This document shows, piece after piece, positions 17,275 to 25,366 of a stretch of DNA of 64,000 bases; positions within the stretch are counted from its first letter, which is position 1; every line of letters starts with the position of its first letter. Origin of the DNA: Eubacterium_U album (GTDB lineage: Bacteria; Bacillota; Clostridia; Lachnospirales; Lachnospiraceae); assembly GCF_025336545.1 (NCBI RefSeq), contig NZ_JAODBU010000003.1, positions 186,001 through 250,000 on the forward strand, read 5' to 3'. A model generated the notes under the pieces. That model was not told where the DNA came from. It did not search any database and was given only the letters and a program-made list of their open reading frames with translations. A program made the translations under genes and the position numbers.

Positions 17275-17964
17275 ATGAAGAAATTGGTAATTATTCCTGC
17301 ATATAATGAAAAGGACAGTATTGTAAATACTGTAAAAGATATTAAAGACAATGCACAGGGTTTTGATTATATTGTTGTAAATGATTGCTCAACAGATAAT
17401 ACTTATGATGTATGTGTAGAGAATGGATTAAAGGTAATTAATCTTCCATTGAATTTGGGAATTGGTGGAGCTGTACAGACCGGATATTTATATGCGTTTC
17501 AGAATGGATATGATATAGCAGTACAGTTTGATGGAGATGGACAACATGATGCAGCATACCTAAATGAGATGGCAGATTATCTTGTGAAAAATGAATGTGA
17601 TATGGTAATCGGTTCAAGATTTATTGAAAAAGAAGGATTTCAGTCATCGTTTATCAGAAGAGTAGGAATAAAATATTTCACATTTTTAATTCATTTGCTT
17701 ACAGGAAAGACAATAACAGACCCTACTTCAGGTATGAGAATGTGTAACAGAAGAACAATTGAAATGTTTGCTAAAGAATATCCTATAGATTATCCGGAAC
17801 CGGAAAGTACGGTTCGTCTTATAAGACATAAGAGAAAGATTGAAGAAGTTCCGGTAATTATGAGAGAGAGAGCAGAAGGCGTTTCATCACTTTCATCAGT
17901 TAGACATTCGGTATACTATATGATAAAAGTATCCATAGCAATTTTGGTTGAGAAGTGGAGGTAG
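17275..17964 (+). CDS. Soluble DPM1-like GT2 glycosyltransferase
   Basis: Compact 229-residue GT2 enzyme of the polyprenyl-phosphate mannosyl/glucosyl transferase type: IIPAYNEKDSI, VNDCSTDNT and FDGDGQHD are the donor and metal sites, and GMRMCNRR lies in the acceptor region. It lacks membrane segments of its own. The following DUF2304 gene, four bases away, encodes a small membrane protein often found beside such transferases and may tether it. AAAGGAG precedes the ATG. Confidence 0.88.
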   Translation: MKKLVIIPAYNEKDSIVNTVKDIKDNAQGFDYIVVNDCSTDNTYDVCVENGLKVINLPLNLGIGGAVQTGYLYAFQNGYDIAVQFDGDGQHDAAYLNEMADYLVKNECDMVIGSRFIEKEGFQSSFIRRVGIKYFTFLIHLLTGKTITDPTSGMRMCNRRTIEMFAKEYPIDYPEPESTVRLIRHKRKIEEVPVIMRERAEGVSSLSSVRHSVYYMIKVSIAILVEKWR

Positions 17965-17967
17965 AAT

Positions 17968-18327
17968 ATGACAATTCGTTTACAGATTGTAATGACAGTA
18001 GTATTTTTATTGTTGTTTTGCATTATATATAATATGGTCAGAAAGAGAAAACTTGATTTAAAATTATCATTGCCATGGTTTATTGTGTTAATAGGACTTA
18101 TAATTTTAGTCTGGATTCCTGATGCAATAGCAAAAATATCAGATTTAATGGGAGTATATTCTCCTGTAAATATGATTTTCTTATGTGGATTTGTATTTGC
18201 ATTAATTTTAATATTTGTACTTACAACAACAGTTTCAAGATTAGCTGTTCGAGTAAGAAAGTTAACACAGATGGTAGGAATATTAAATAAAAAATTAGAT
18301 TCAATAGAAAAAAATGAATTAAAATAA
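17968..18327 (+). CDS. DUF2304 small membrane protein
   Basis: 119 residues with three hydrophobic segments (about 3-20, 32-50, 63-85) and a charged helical C-terminus. Length, topology and location directly after a GT2 gene match the DUF2304 family. Presumed partner or anchor of that transferase at the membrane; biochemical role is not established. GTGGAGG upstream gives the ribosome site. Confidence 0.75.
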   Translation: MTIRLQIVMTVVFLLLFCIIYNMVRKRKLDLKLSLPWFIVLIGLIILVWIPDAIAKISDLMGVYSPVNMIFLCGFVFALILIFVLTTTVSRLAVRVRKLTQMVGILNKKLDSIEKNELK

Positions 18328-18347
18328 TAAATAAAATTAATCACAAT

Positions 18348-18393
18348 AAAAAGAATTCGTGTTGGTATATGCTGATGTGAATTCTTTTTTTCT
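18348..18393 (+). terminator. Terminator after the glycan unit
   Basis: AAAAAGAATTC pairs with GAATTCTTTTTTT around an 18-base loop. Confidence 0.85.
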
Positions 18394-18626
18394 TTCCGCC
18401 AAGTGTGAAAGAAGAAATTGTTTCTTGCCAGGCATGGGAAATCAAAGTTTATAACCGAACGGTGAGTGTGGTCACTATCTGATATTTTTTTATTGAGTAA
18501 AAATAAAAAATAGCTTTTGTGAAATATACAATAGATTGAATTTTAAAGAGAAAATAATCATATACTTTATAAAATAATATTGGAGAGGAAGATGACCAAA
18601 GCCATTAGGCAATGGCATCAGAAAAT
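18394..18626 (+). other. Intergenic region before the S8 peptidase, with a 12-codon leader ORF
   Basis: The only good ribosome site (GGAGAGGAAG, 18582-18591) sits before ATG 18592, which opens a 12-codon ORF (MTKAIRQWHQKI) ending at TGA 18628-18630, overlapping the peptidase start. A short hairpin AGTG-TGGT-CACT (18463-18474 region) followed by a T-run lies earlier. Nothing else is recognised. Confidence 0.4.
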
Positions 18627-20327
18627 ATGATGAGTGAATGTGCGGAAAGAATTATATCGGAAGATTATGCTGATTTTATAATAGAGATTGGATTTAGGGA
18701 AAATGAAGCACGGCAGGAATATAAAGATTTGTGCATACAGGATATAGGGTATAAATTTTCCGCCATATATTATCCATTATCTGAAATAAATCCGATAAGT
18801 GTGGGTGAGGATACATATATTGCAATTCCCAAACTTTTTGGACTTATGGATACGTCTGCAGTCGAAGCAACGGGAGCATTGCGACTGCAAAGAGTAAGAG
18901 GCACATCTTTAACAGGAAATGGTGTAATAGTTGGTTTTATAGATACCGGAATTGATTATACAAATGACATATTTAAAAATGTTACGGGTAGGACGAGAAT
19001 TTTATCTATATGGGATCAAAGTGATCAGAGTGGAACTCACCCGAAAGGAATAGAATTTGGGAGTGAGTATACAAGGGAAGATATTGACAGGGCATTGCAA
19101 AGTGAAAATCCGTATTCGATTGTTCCAACTAAAGATACACAGGGGCACGGAACATTTATGGCAGGAGTGGCATGTGGAAGTGAGGATGTGGAAAATAATT
19201 TTATTGGTGCAGCAAATGAAAGTCAGATTGCGGTTGTAAAATTAAAAAAGGCAAAGAAATATCTTAGGGATTTCTATCTCATAGAGGAAAATGTTCAGGA
19301 TGTATATCAGGAAAATGATATTATGCAGGCAGTGACATATTTGAGAAATCTGTCAAGAAGAGAAAGCAAACCACTTGTTTTGGTTTTAGGTTTAGGTACA
19401 GGAAGTGGTCAAAGGTCCGGAGGTTCAGCTTTATCCCAACAATTAAATGATTTGGGTGAAATGATTGGATGTTGCGTAGTTACTTGCGCAGGAAATGAAG
19501 GAAATGCAAGACTTCATTATAAAGGCAGCGTGTTAAATAAAGAATATGAAGATGTAGAACTTAGGGTGGGCGAAGGAACAAATGGATTTACAATGGAACT
19601 TTGGGGAAATTCACCGGATATAATATCGGTTGCTTTTATTTCGCCTTCGGGAGAAATGATATCAAGGATTCCGGCAAGAGTAGGGCAAAGTGATACGGTA
19701 GAATTTTTGCTTGAAAAAAGTAAAATAGATATCAGTTATAGTCTTGTTGAAGCAGGCGGTGGTGTTGAACTAATATTTATGAGATTTATAGACCCTACGC
19801 CCGGAGTGTGGATAATCAGGGTATATGGAAATAATATATTAGAAGGTGATTACAATATCTGGCTTCCCATAAAGCAATTTATAGACAAAGAAACATATTT
19901 CTTAAAACCAAATCCTGATATAACTTTGACAGTTCCTTCGACAACTCAGGCTACAATAACGGTAGCGGCATATGATAATATGACAAATGCGTTATTTACA
20001 GATTCAAGCAGAGGTTTTACCAGAACAAATGAAATTAAGCCGGATATTACTGCGCCTGGTGTAAATGTCTATGGACCCGGAATAAACAATAATTATGTGC
20101 GAAAGTCAGGAACATCGGTTGCAGCAGCTTTAGTTGCAGGAAACTGTGCACAACTTATGCAGTGGGGAATAGTGGAAAAAAATGAAACTCAAATGAAAAC
20201 AAATTATATAAAAAACTTTTTAATAAGAGGGGCAATAAGGGATAGAAACATAGTTTATCCATCTAAAGAATGGGGATATGGTAAAGTAAATGTATATGAA
20301 GCCTTTAGCATACTTAGAAATAAATAA
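18627..20327 (+). CDS. S8 subtilase-family peptidase (CspB-like)
   Basis: Serine peptidase with complete catalytic triad: Asp in VGFIDTGIDY, His in DTQGHGTFMAG, Ser in KSGTSVAAA. No signal peptide. A region of about 150 residues (about 290-440) is inserted between the Asn/oxyanion-hole segment CAGNEGNA and the Ser motif, a jellyroll-like insert seen in Clostridia Csp proteases that process the germination hydrolase precursor. Start at 18627 (ATGATGAGTG) gives the usual MSECAERIISEDYADFI N-terminus; an ATG at 18612 is an alternative. It may act in spore germination, but many Clostridia have several such enzymes with unknown substrates. Confidence 0.82.
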   Translation: MMSECAERIISEDYADFIIEIGFRENEARQEYKDLCIQDIGYKFSAIYYPLSEINPISVGEDTYIAIPKLFGLMDTSAVEATGALRLQRVRGTSLTGNGVIVGFIDTGIDYTNDIFKNVTGRTRILSIWDQSDQSGTHPKGIEFGSEYTREDIDRALQSENPYSIVPTKDTQGHGTFMAGVACGSEDVENNFIGAANESQIAVVKLKKAKKYLRDFYLIEENVQDVYQENDIMQAVTYLRNLSRRESKPLVLVLGLGTGSGQRSGGSALSQQLNDLGEMIGCCVVTCAGNEGNARLHYKGSVLNKEYEDVELRVGEGTNGFTMELWGNSPDIISVAFISPSGEMISRIPARVGQSDTVEFLLEKSKIDISYSLVEAGGGVELIFMRFIDPTPGVWIIRVYGNNILEGDYNIWLPIKQFIDKETYFLKPNPDITLTVPSTTQATITVAAYDNMTNALFTDSSRGFTRTNEIKPDITAPGVNVYGPGINNNYVRKSGTSVAAALVAGNCAQLMQWGIVEKNETQMKTNYIKNFLIRGAIRDRNIVYPSKEWGYGKVNVYEAFSILRNK

Positions 20328-20377
20328 TAAAGTGTACTAATTCTCATCACCCATAGAATAAAGTGTACTAACTGTTC
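20326..20377. repeat. Short direct repeat
   Basis: ATAAAGTGTACTAA occurs at 20327-20341 and again at 20358-20372, each followed by TTCTC-like sequence. It lies between the peptidase stop and proS, so it could be a regulatory site or chance duplication. Confidence 0.4.
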
Positions 20378-20471
20378 TCTCCCATTGATTTTTTTATAAA
20401 TATATATTAAAATAAAGCAGTTAAAGACATAGCACATTGTGCCAGAATTTACATTAGTGAAGGAGAGAACG

Positions 20472-22205
20472 ATGAAATTATCAAAATTAGTTGGCGACAG
20501 ATTTAAAGAAAGACCTGCAAATTGTCAGATTGACAGTCATGCACTTATGGTTAGAGGAGGCTATATTAAAAATGTAGCAAATGGAATTTATTCACAGTTT
20601 CCGCCGATGAAGAGAATTTCACAGAAAATAGAAGCAATTATCAGAGACGAAATGGATAAGATTGATGGACAGGAAGTTTTATTCCCTGTTGCATTACCGG
20701 GTAGTCTTTGGGAAGAATCAGGAAGATATGAAAGTGTAGGTTCAGAACTCTTAAGATTTACAGACAGAACAGGAAGTAAGATGGTTCTTGGAATGACACA
20801 CGAAGAAGCATCAGTTCAGTTAGTAAGAGAATACGCTAACAGCTATGCAAAATATCCATTTATGATTTATCAGATACAGACAAAATTCCGTGATGAGGCA
20901 AGACCTAGAGCAGGACTTATCCGTGTACGTGAATTTACAATGAAAGATGCATATTCATTCCATACATCACAGGAGGATTTGGAACAGTACTATCACAAGT
21001 GCTATGATGCATACTGCAGAATTTTTGCAAGATGCGGAATTCCTGAAGTAGCAGTTGTAAAATCTGATTCAGGTATGATGGGTGGAAATATTTCTCATGA
21101 ATATATGCTTCTTACACCGGCAGGGGAAGATTCAATAGCAATTTGTCCTGAATGTGGATACAGTGCAAATGTAGAAGCAGCAGAATCAATTGTAGAAAAT
21201 GAAAACAAACTTCCAAAAGAAGAATTGAAGGAAGTTCCAACACCTCATGCAGGAACAATAGAAGAACTTTGTGATTTCTTAAAAATACCTGCAGAAAATA
21301 CTGCAAAGGCTGTTGTATATCAGAGAAATGAAGATGACACATTTGTTGTTGCGTTTATAAGAGGAGATTTAGATATAAATGAAGCTAAACTTACAAAGGT
21401 AGTAGGTTGTGACATTCATCCGGCTGATATTGTTGATGACAGTGTATTAACAGCAGGATTTATCGGACCTGTTGGTATTTCTGATAAAGTAACTGTGTTC
21501 TTTGACAGTTCATTAAAAGGAATTGATTATCTTGTAACAGGTGCTAATAAAGTTGACACTCATTATACAGGATTTAATGTTGAAAGAGACTGTGGAGATG
21601 TTGAATATTATGATTTGGCAAAAATTGCCGAAGGTGGAATCTGCCCACAGTGTGGAAAGAAAACAATTACAATTTCAAGAGGAATTGAAGTTGGTAATAT
21701 ATTCCAGTTAGGAACAAAGTATTCAAAGGCTATGAACTTTACATATACTGATGAAAATGGAGAAACACAGTATCCTATTATGGGATGCTATGGTATTGGT
21801 GTAGGTCGTATGGCAGCTTCAATTTGCGAAGTAAGACATGATGACTTCGGACCAATCTGGCCAATTACAATTGCTCCATGGCAGGTACACATTTGTTGCT
21901 TAAGAAGTGATGATGAAGAATGTAAGGCTTATGCAGATAATTTATATGAAACACTTCAGAATAAAGGCATTGAAGTAATATATGATGACAGAAAAGCAAG
22001 ACCGGGAGCTATGTTCGCAGATGCCGATTTACTCGGAGTTCCTGTACGTGTTGTAGTAAGTCCAAGAAATATGGGAGAAGGTGTTGTAGAAATCTCAACA
22101 AGAGATAAGAGCATTCAGCAGAAGACACCTACAGCTGATGCAGTAACAGAGGTTGAAAACATTATTGCACAGTTAAAAGAACAGATTTATTCACATGTAA
22201 AATAG
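20472..22205 (+). CDS. proS: Prolyl-tRNA synthetase, bacterial type with editing domain
   Basis: Charges tRNA-Pro. Class II motifs are seen (TDRTGSKMVLGMTHEE, KFRDEARPRAGLIRVREFTMKDAYSF, GIGVGRMAAS), and the YbaK-like editing insertion lies at about residues 225-385. Length of 577 fits the bacterial form. ATG 20472 is chosen because of GAAGGAGAG just upstream; an ATG at 20439 would add 11 residues not found in the family. A strong terminator follows. Soluble, single gene unit. Confidence 0.95.
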   Translation: MKLSKLVGDRFKERPANCQIDSHALMVRGGYIKNVANGIYSQFPPMKRISQKIEAIIRDEMDKIDGQEVLFPVALPGSLWEESGRYESVGSELLRFTDRTGSKMVLGMTHEEASVQLVREYANSYAKYPFMIYQIQTKFRDEARPRAGLIRVREFTMKDAYSFHTSQEDLEQYYHKCYDAYCRIFARCGIPEVAVVKSDSGMMGGNISHEYMLLTPAGEDSIAICPECGYSANVEAAESIVENENKLPKEELKEVPTPHAGTIEELCDFLKIPAENTAKAVVYQRNEDDTFVVAFIRGDLDINEAKLTKVVGCDIHPADIVDDSVLTAGFIGPVGISDKVTVFFDSSLKGIDYLVTGANKVDTHYTGFNVERDCGDVEYYDLAKIAEGGICPQCGKKTITISRGIEVGNIFQLGTKYSKAMNFTYTDENGETQYPIMGCYGIGVGRMAASICEVRHDDFGPIWPITIAPWQVHICCLRSDDEECKAYADNLYETLQNKGIEVIYDDRKARPGAMFADADLLGVPVRVVVSPRNMGEGVVEISTRDKSIQQKTPTADAVTEVENIIAQLKEQIYSHVK

Positions 22206-22237
22206 CATTGAGAAATGTAACTTGATTGTTAGTAATT

Positions 22238-22278
22238 AAAAAGGTTAGAATGATGTATAACATCATTTTAACCTTTTT
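22238..22278 (+). terminator. Terminator after proS
   Basis: AAAAGGTTAGAATGATG pairs with CATCATTTTAACCTTTTTT. Confidence 0.9.
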
Positions 22279-22514
22279 TATATTATAGCTACTATGCTAC
22301 ATTTTACTTTTTTTATTGTGAATTAATATAGTTGATGATACAATAAATTTAAAATAAATGATAAATTGTATTGTGAAAAACATTAATAAATGACTTAATC
22401 TCTGAACAGAACCAGATTGATGTATCAGATAGAATCTGACATTTCAATATGATGTTGTTTGGGGATTTTTTTACAGGAGAATGTAATGAAATTCTAATGG
22501 TTGAGGAAGGAACA

Positions 22515-23828
22515 ATGATGAATTTTAAAGAAAAATGTGAGCTGTTGACATATCTACAAGAAAAATCATACGTGGAAGATTTTGATGAAAAAGATTATAG
22601 TATATTAAGTGAATTATCTTATGATGAAGATGCCTATATTAGAGCTGTTGTTGCAGAAACTCTAGTAGAGTCTAGTGATGAAAAAGGCGAACAGATATTG
22701 TTACGATTAACTAAAGACCATGATTGGCTGGTAAGGACAGATGCATGTGATTCATTGTGCATAAGTGAATCTGTTGATACATATAATCTGTTAAAAGAAA
22801 TTGCAAAGAAAGATACAAGTGGTTTGGTGCGGGGATATGCAATATTGTCATTAGAAAATATTGCAAATAGAATTAATAGGGAAAATGAGTTGATTGAATT
22901 TTTGGAAGAAAGGATAATAAAGGAAAAAGTTCAGTTTACAAGAATAAATACATATACTGCTTTATATAAATTGGGACGAGAGAAATATTTGAAAAATTTA
23001 TTATCTATGTTTAATTCAAAAAAATATGAGAATAGACATTCGGTAGTTGAAAGTTTACATGAAATTTTTGATGATAGCAATAAAAATGAGATTATTACAG
23101 CCTTATTAGAGCATAAGAAAGTTGAAACAGCGGGGTCAGTAATTTATAGAATTAATGATATAATTGAGGAAATATTCTTAATTGATTTAAAGGAAAAGTC
23201 AGATGAGAAAGGCATTGATGAGAAAGATTTTTGTAGATTGAAAGAGATTTCAGTCGAGGGAAGTTGTAATAATAGAGGTTTCGCTGCTAGAGTATTAGTT
23301 AATTCGAATTTGAAAGAAGGAGAAAAAATATTGCAACGATTAGCTCATGATAATGATCTATTTGTGAGAATGGAAGCATGTGATTCATTATGTAATGGTA
23401 AATCCTTAAAAACCTATAAATTACTAAAGAATATAGGAGAAAAAGATACAAGTGGTTTGGTACGAGGATATGCAATAGCATCATTGGGAGATGTAGCGAT
23501 TGAGATAAATCAGCAGCATGATTTAATTGAATTTTTGAAATGTAGATTGTTAAATGAAAAAGTTGAGTTTGCGAGAATATATATATTTAGTGTTTTATAT
23601 AGTTTAGGTATAGAAGAATATTTAGCGAATTTATTATCAATGTTAAATTCAAAAAGATATCAAAACAGACAGACAGTAGTTGAAAACTTAAGTGAAATTG
23701 TAAATGATAGTAATAAAGAAGTGATACGTACAACATTAATTGAACATAAGAAAATTGAGACTAAATGTTCAGTTATTTCTGAAATTAATGAAGTACTTGA
23801 ACAGATAGAAAGAGATTGGGATGAATAA
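22515..23828 (+). CDS. HEAT-repeat protein with internal tandem duplication
   Basis: All-helical repeat protein of unknown role. Residues about 30-215 and about 235-430 are two copies of the same block: DACDSLCISESVDTYNLLKE matches EACDSLCNGKSLKTYKLLKN, and KDTSGLVRGYAILSLENIA matches KDTSGLVRGYAIASLGDVA. Within each block the VR-x-x-A pattern is that of HEAT/PBS-lyase repeats, which usually bind proteins. No signal peptide or catalytic motif. ATG 22515 follows GAGGAAGGA; a more upstream ATG at 22449 lacks a ribosome site. It lies alone, convergent with the next gene. A 15-base palindrome (TCAGATAGAATCTGA, 22425-22439) lies upstream. Confidence 0.7.
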   Translation: MMNFKEKCELLTYLQEKSYVEDFDEKDYSILSELSYDEDAYIRAVVAETLVESSDEKGEQILLRLTKDHDWLVRTDACDSLCISESVDTYNLLKEIAKKDTSGLVRGYAILSLENIANRINRENELIEFLEERIIKEKVQFTRINTYTALYKLGREKYLKNLLSMFNSKKYENRHSVVESLHEIFDDSNKNEIITALLEHKKVETAGSVIYRINDIIEEIFLIDLKEKSDEKGIDEKDFCRLKEISVEGSCNNRGFAARVLVNSNLKEGEKILQRLAHDNDLFVRMEACDSLCNGKSLKTYKLLKNIGEKDTSGLVRGYAIASLGDVAIEINQQHDLIEFLKCRLLNEKVEFARIYIFSVLYSLGIEEYLANLLSMLNSKRYQNRQTVVENLSEIVNDSNKEVIRTTLIEHKKIETKCSVISEINEVLEQIERDWDE

Positions 23829-23925
23829 AACAAGAAGTTATTATTTGGCAACGGTAATCTGTTTTGGTGGTCTTTTCCTGAAAATTTCGAAATTCCATAG
23901 CATAAATATAAAAGAATAATAAACT

Positions 23926-23971
23926 AAAAAAGGATTGATTCTATAATTTATATAGGTCCAATCCTTTTTTG
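23926..23971. terminator. Bidirectional terminator between convergent genes
   Basis: AAAAAAGGATTG pairs with CAATCCTTTTTT; it can serve both strands. Confidence 0.9.
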
Positions 23972-23979
23972 TTATACAA

Positions 23980-24516
23980 TTATCTTCTTCTGGCATATTT
24001 GCCTTTTTTCTTATTAGGATTAATCTTCTTTTGTTTTTTCTGAGTACATTCGCCAAAGAAATAAATAATTTTTCGCCCATTTTCTTTATAGTGTTCCTTC
24101 ACGAACAAAAAGTATATGAAGAAAATTACTCCAATTATCATTATGTTAGGATTCTTATTCATAAACCAAAACATTAGCAATAAAGATACAATGGACAAAA
24201 TAACAACAATATTAAAAATTGCTGACATAAAAGTAAAACCTTTTATAAAACATAAACCATCCTTTTCGATAATCTTACCAGTGAAAACATTGTTGATTGA
24301 TGTAATAAAATCCTTTTGTTCATTGCCACTTATGTAATAAGTGCATAATTTTTTCTTTTCTTCATCATAAGAAACATGAACACCTGGTTCTTTACCTTCA
24401 AATGTCTCAATAGACCAATATCCGAAAGGCTCTTCGTCATTATAATGTTCTGCTTTTTTTAGTCGGTTTACCAAAGTGTTTAAGGGCATATTAGCCTCGA
24501 GATTTACGTATCGCAT
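23980..24516 (-). CDS. Two-helix membrane protein of unknown function
   Basis: 178 residues: a soluble N-terminal part of about 90 (with GYWSIETFEGKEPGVHVSYDEE), two hydrophobic segments at about 95-118 and 122-142, then a strongly basic Lys/Arg tail. GAGGTGA is at the right distance on the minus strand, which supports a real gene. The family is not recognised. It is divergent from the zinc operon across about 350 bases; whether it shares regulation is unknown. Confidence 0.65.
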   Translation of the reverse strand: MRYVNLEANMPLNTLVNRLKKAEHYNDEEPFGYWSIETFEGKEPGVHVSYDEEKKKLCTYYISGNEQKDFITSINNVFTGKIIEKDGLCFIKGFTFMSAIFNIVVILSIVSLLLMFWFMNKNPNIMIIGVIFFIYFLFVKEHYKENGRKIIYFFGECTQKKQKKINPNKKKGKYARRR

Positions 24517-24610
24517 AAAATCACCTCATATCATTTAGTAACAGGTCGGTGAAGAATTATTAAATAAATAACACTTCGCCAAAACTTAATAAAGATTATA
24601 ACATATTAAA

Positions 24611-24685
24611 GATGTCATGGTCAAAAAGTTTAAGCTCACATAAGTTTGATTATGAGTGAGTGAAAGAACTTTTGCCCCTGGCATC
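24611..24685 (+). ncRNA. Structured RNA element upstream of the zinc operon, related to the RNA at 11825
   Basis: Stems: GATGTCA (24611-24617) with TGGCATC (24679-24685); AAAAGTT (24624-24630) with AACTTTT (24667-24673); CTCACATAA (24635-24643) with TTAT-GA-GTGAG (24650-24660). The order, the loop size of six, the TAA before and GTGAAAGA after the inner hairpin are the same as in the RNA upstream of clpX, while stem bases differ in compensating ways (CTCAC/GTGAG against CCCAC/GTGGG). No terminator is seen between it and the operon. Class unidentified; leader or independent RNA. Confidence 0.55.
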
Positions 24686-24748
24686 AAATTAAATTACAAG
24701 ATAGCAAATTATACTTCAAAATATAACACGAAAAAAATGAGAACAAAA

Positions 24749-24763
24749 TGAAAAAGATTTTCA
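24749..24763. promoter_or_regulatory. Putative Zur/Fur-family operator 1
   Basis: TGAAAAAGATTTTCA, inverted repeat TGAAAA-N3-TTTTCA, ending seven bases before the -35 of the zinc promoter. Identical to operator 2. Confidence 0.7.
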
Positions 24764-24769
24764 AATTCG

Positions 24770-24798
24770 TTGACTAAAACAAAAAATAAGAGTAAAAT
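24770..24798 (+). promoter_or_regulatory. Promoter of the zinc operon
   Basis: TTGACT (24770-24775), 17-base spacer, TAAAAT (24793-24798). Confidence 0.7.
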
Positions 24799-24812
24799 GA
24801 AAAAGATTTTCA
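24798..24812. promoter_or_regulatory. Putative Zur/Fur-family operator 2
   Basis: Second TGAAAAAGATTTTCA, starting at the last base of the -10, where a bound repressor would block polymerase. It lies 49 bases from operator 1. Confidence 0.7.
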
Positions 24813-24871
24813 AATTGGATGATAATATAATGTACCAAATATATATATTTTCTGAAAGGCAGGAATATAAA

Positions 24872-25291
24872 ATGAGTGGAAATAAAAATTATAAAACTAA
24901 ACAGCAAAGTGCCATTATGGATTGTATAAAGACAAATGCTAATGGTTATGTAACAGTTAACGATATATGGAATTACTTAAAAGAACATAATTACTCAGTT
25001 GGACAGACTACAATATACAGACATTTAGATAAAATGGAAGAGGCAGGAATTGTAACAAGATTAAAAGTAGAAGGACAGGCAGGAGCATGCTATAAATATT
25101 TGAATCCTCAAGAAAAGATTGAAGATGGATTTTACATAAAATGCGAAGAATGCGGGGAGGTTACAAGAATGGAATGCCATCATTTAGAAGAAATATACAG
25201 ACATATTGGTGATGACCATAATTTCAGAATAAATCCTAAAAAGACTGTATTTTATGGAAAATGTGAAAAATGTCAAAAGTCAGATAAATAG
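24872..25291 (+). CDS. zur: Fur-family regulator, probably zinc-sensing Zur
   Basis: Winged-helix repressor (KQQSAIMDCIKTN, VNDIWNYLKEHNYSVGQTTIYRHLDKM) with a dimerisation domain holding two CxxC pairs for structural zinc (CEECGEV, CEKCQ) and a His-rich ECHHLEE segment. Gene context with ZnuACB indicates zinc as signal; iron or peroxide sensing is less likely. ATG 24872 is chosen over the upstream frame start because it follows AAGGCAGG and because the promoter's -10 and operator lie inside the upstream extension. Length 139 is normal. Autoregulation through the two upstream palindromes is likely. Confidence 0.88.
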   Translation: MSGNKNYKTKQQSAIMDCIKTNANGYVTVNDIWNYLKEHNYSVGQTTIYRHLDKMEEAGIVTRLKVEGQAGACYKYLNPQEKIEDGFYIKCEECGEVTRMECHHLEEIYRHIGDDHNFRINPKKTVFYGKCEKCQKSDK

Positions 25292-25366
25292 AGTTATATA
25301 AAAAACCGGAAGGCAGAAAGAATTATTGAATCTAATAAAAAAGCCGGAAAGCAGGTAAGCAGATTA

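Noticed and set aside
18394..18500. GTGTGAAAGAAG...CTTGCCAGGCATGG looked like a third copy of the structured RNA motif at 11825 and 24611.
   Set aside because: The upstream CNCAC...GTGNG hairpin and the TAA before it are absent; only short words are shared.
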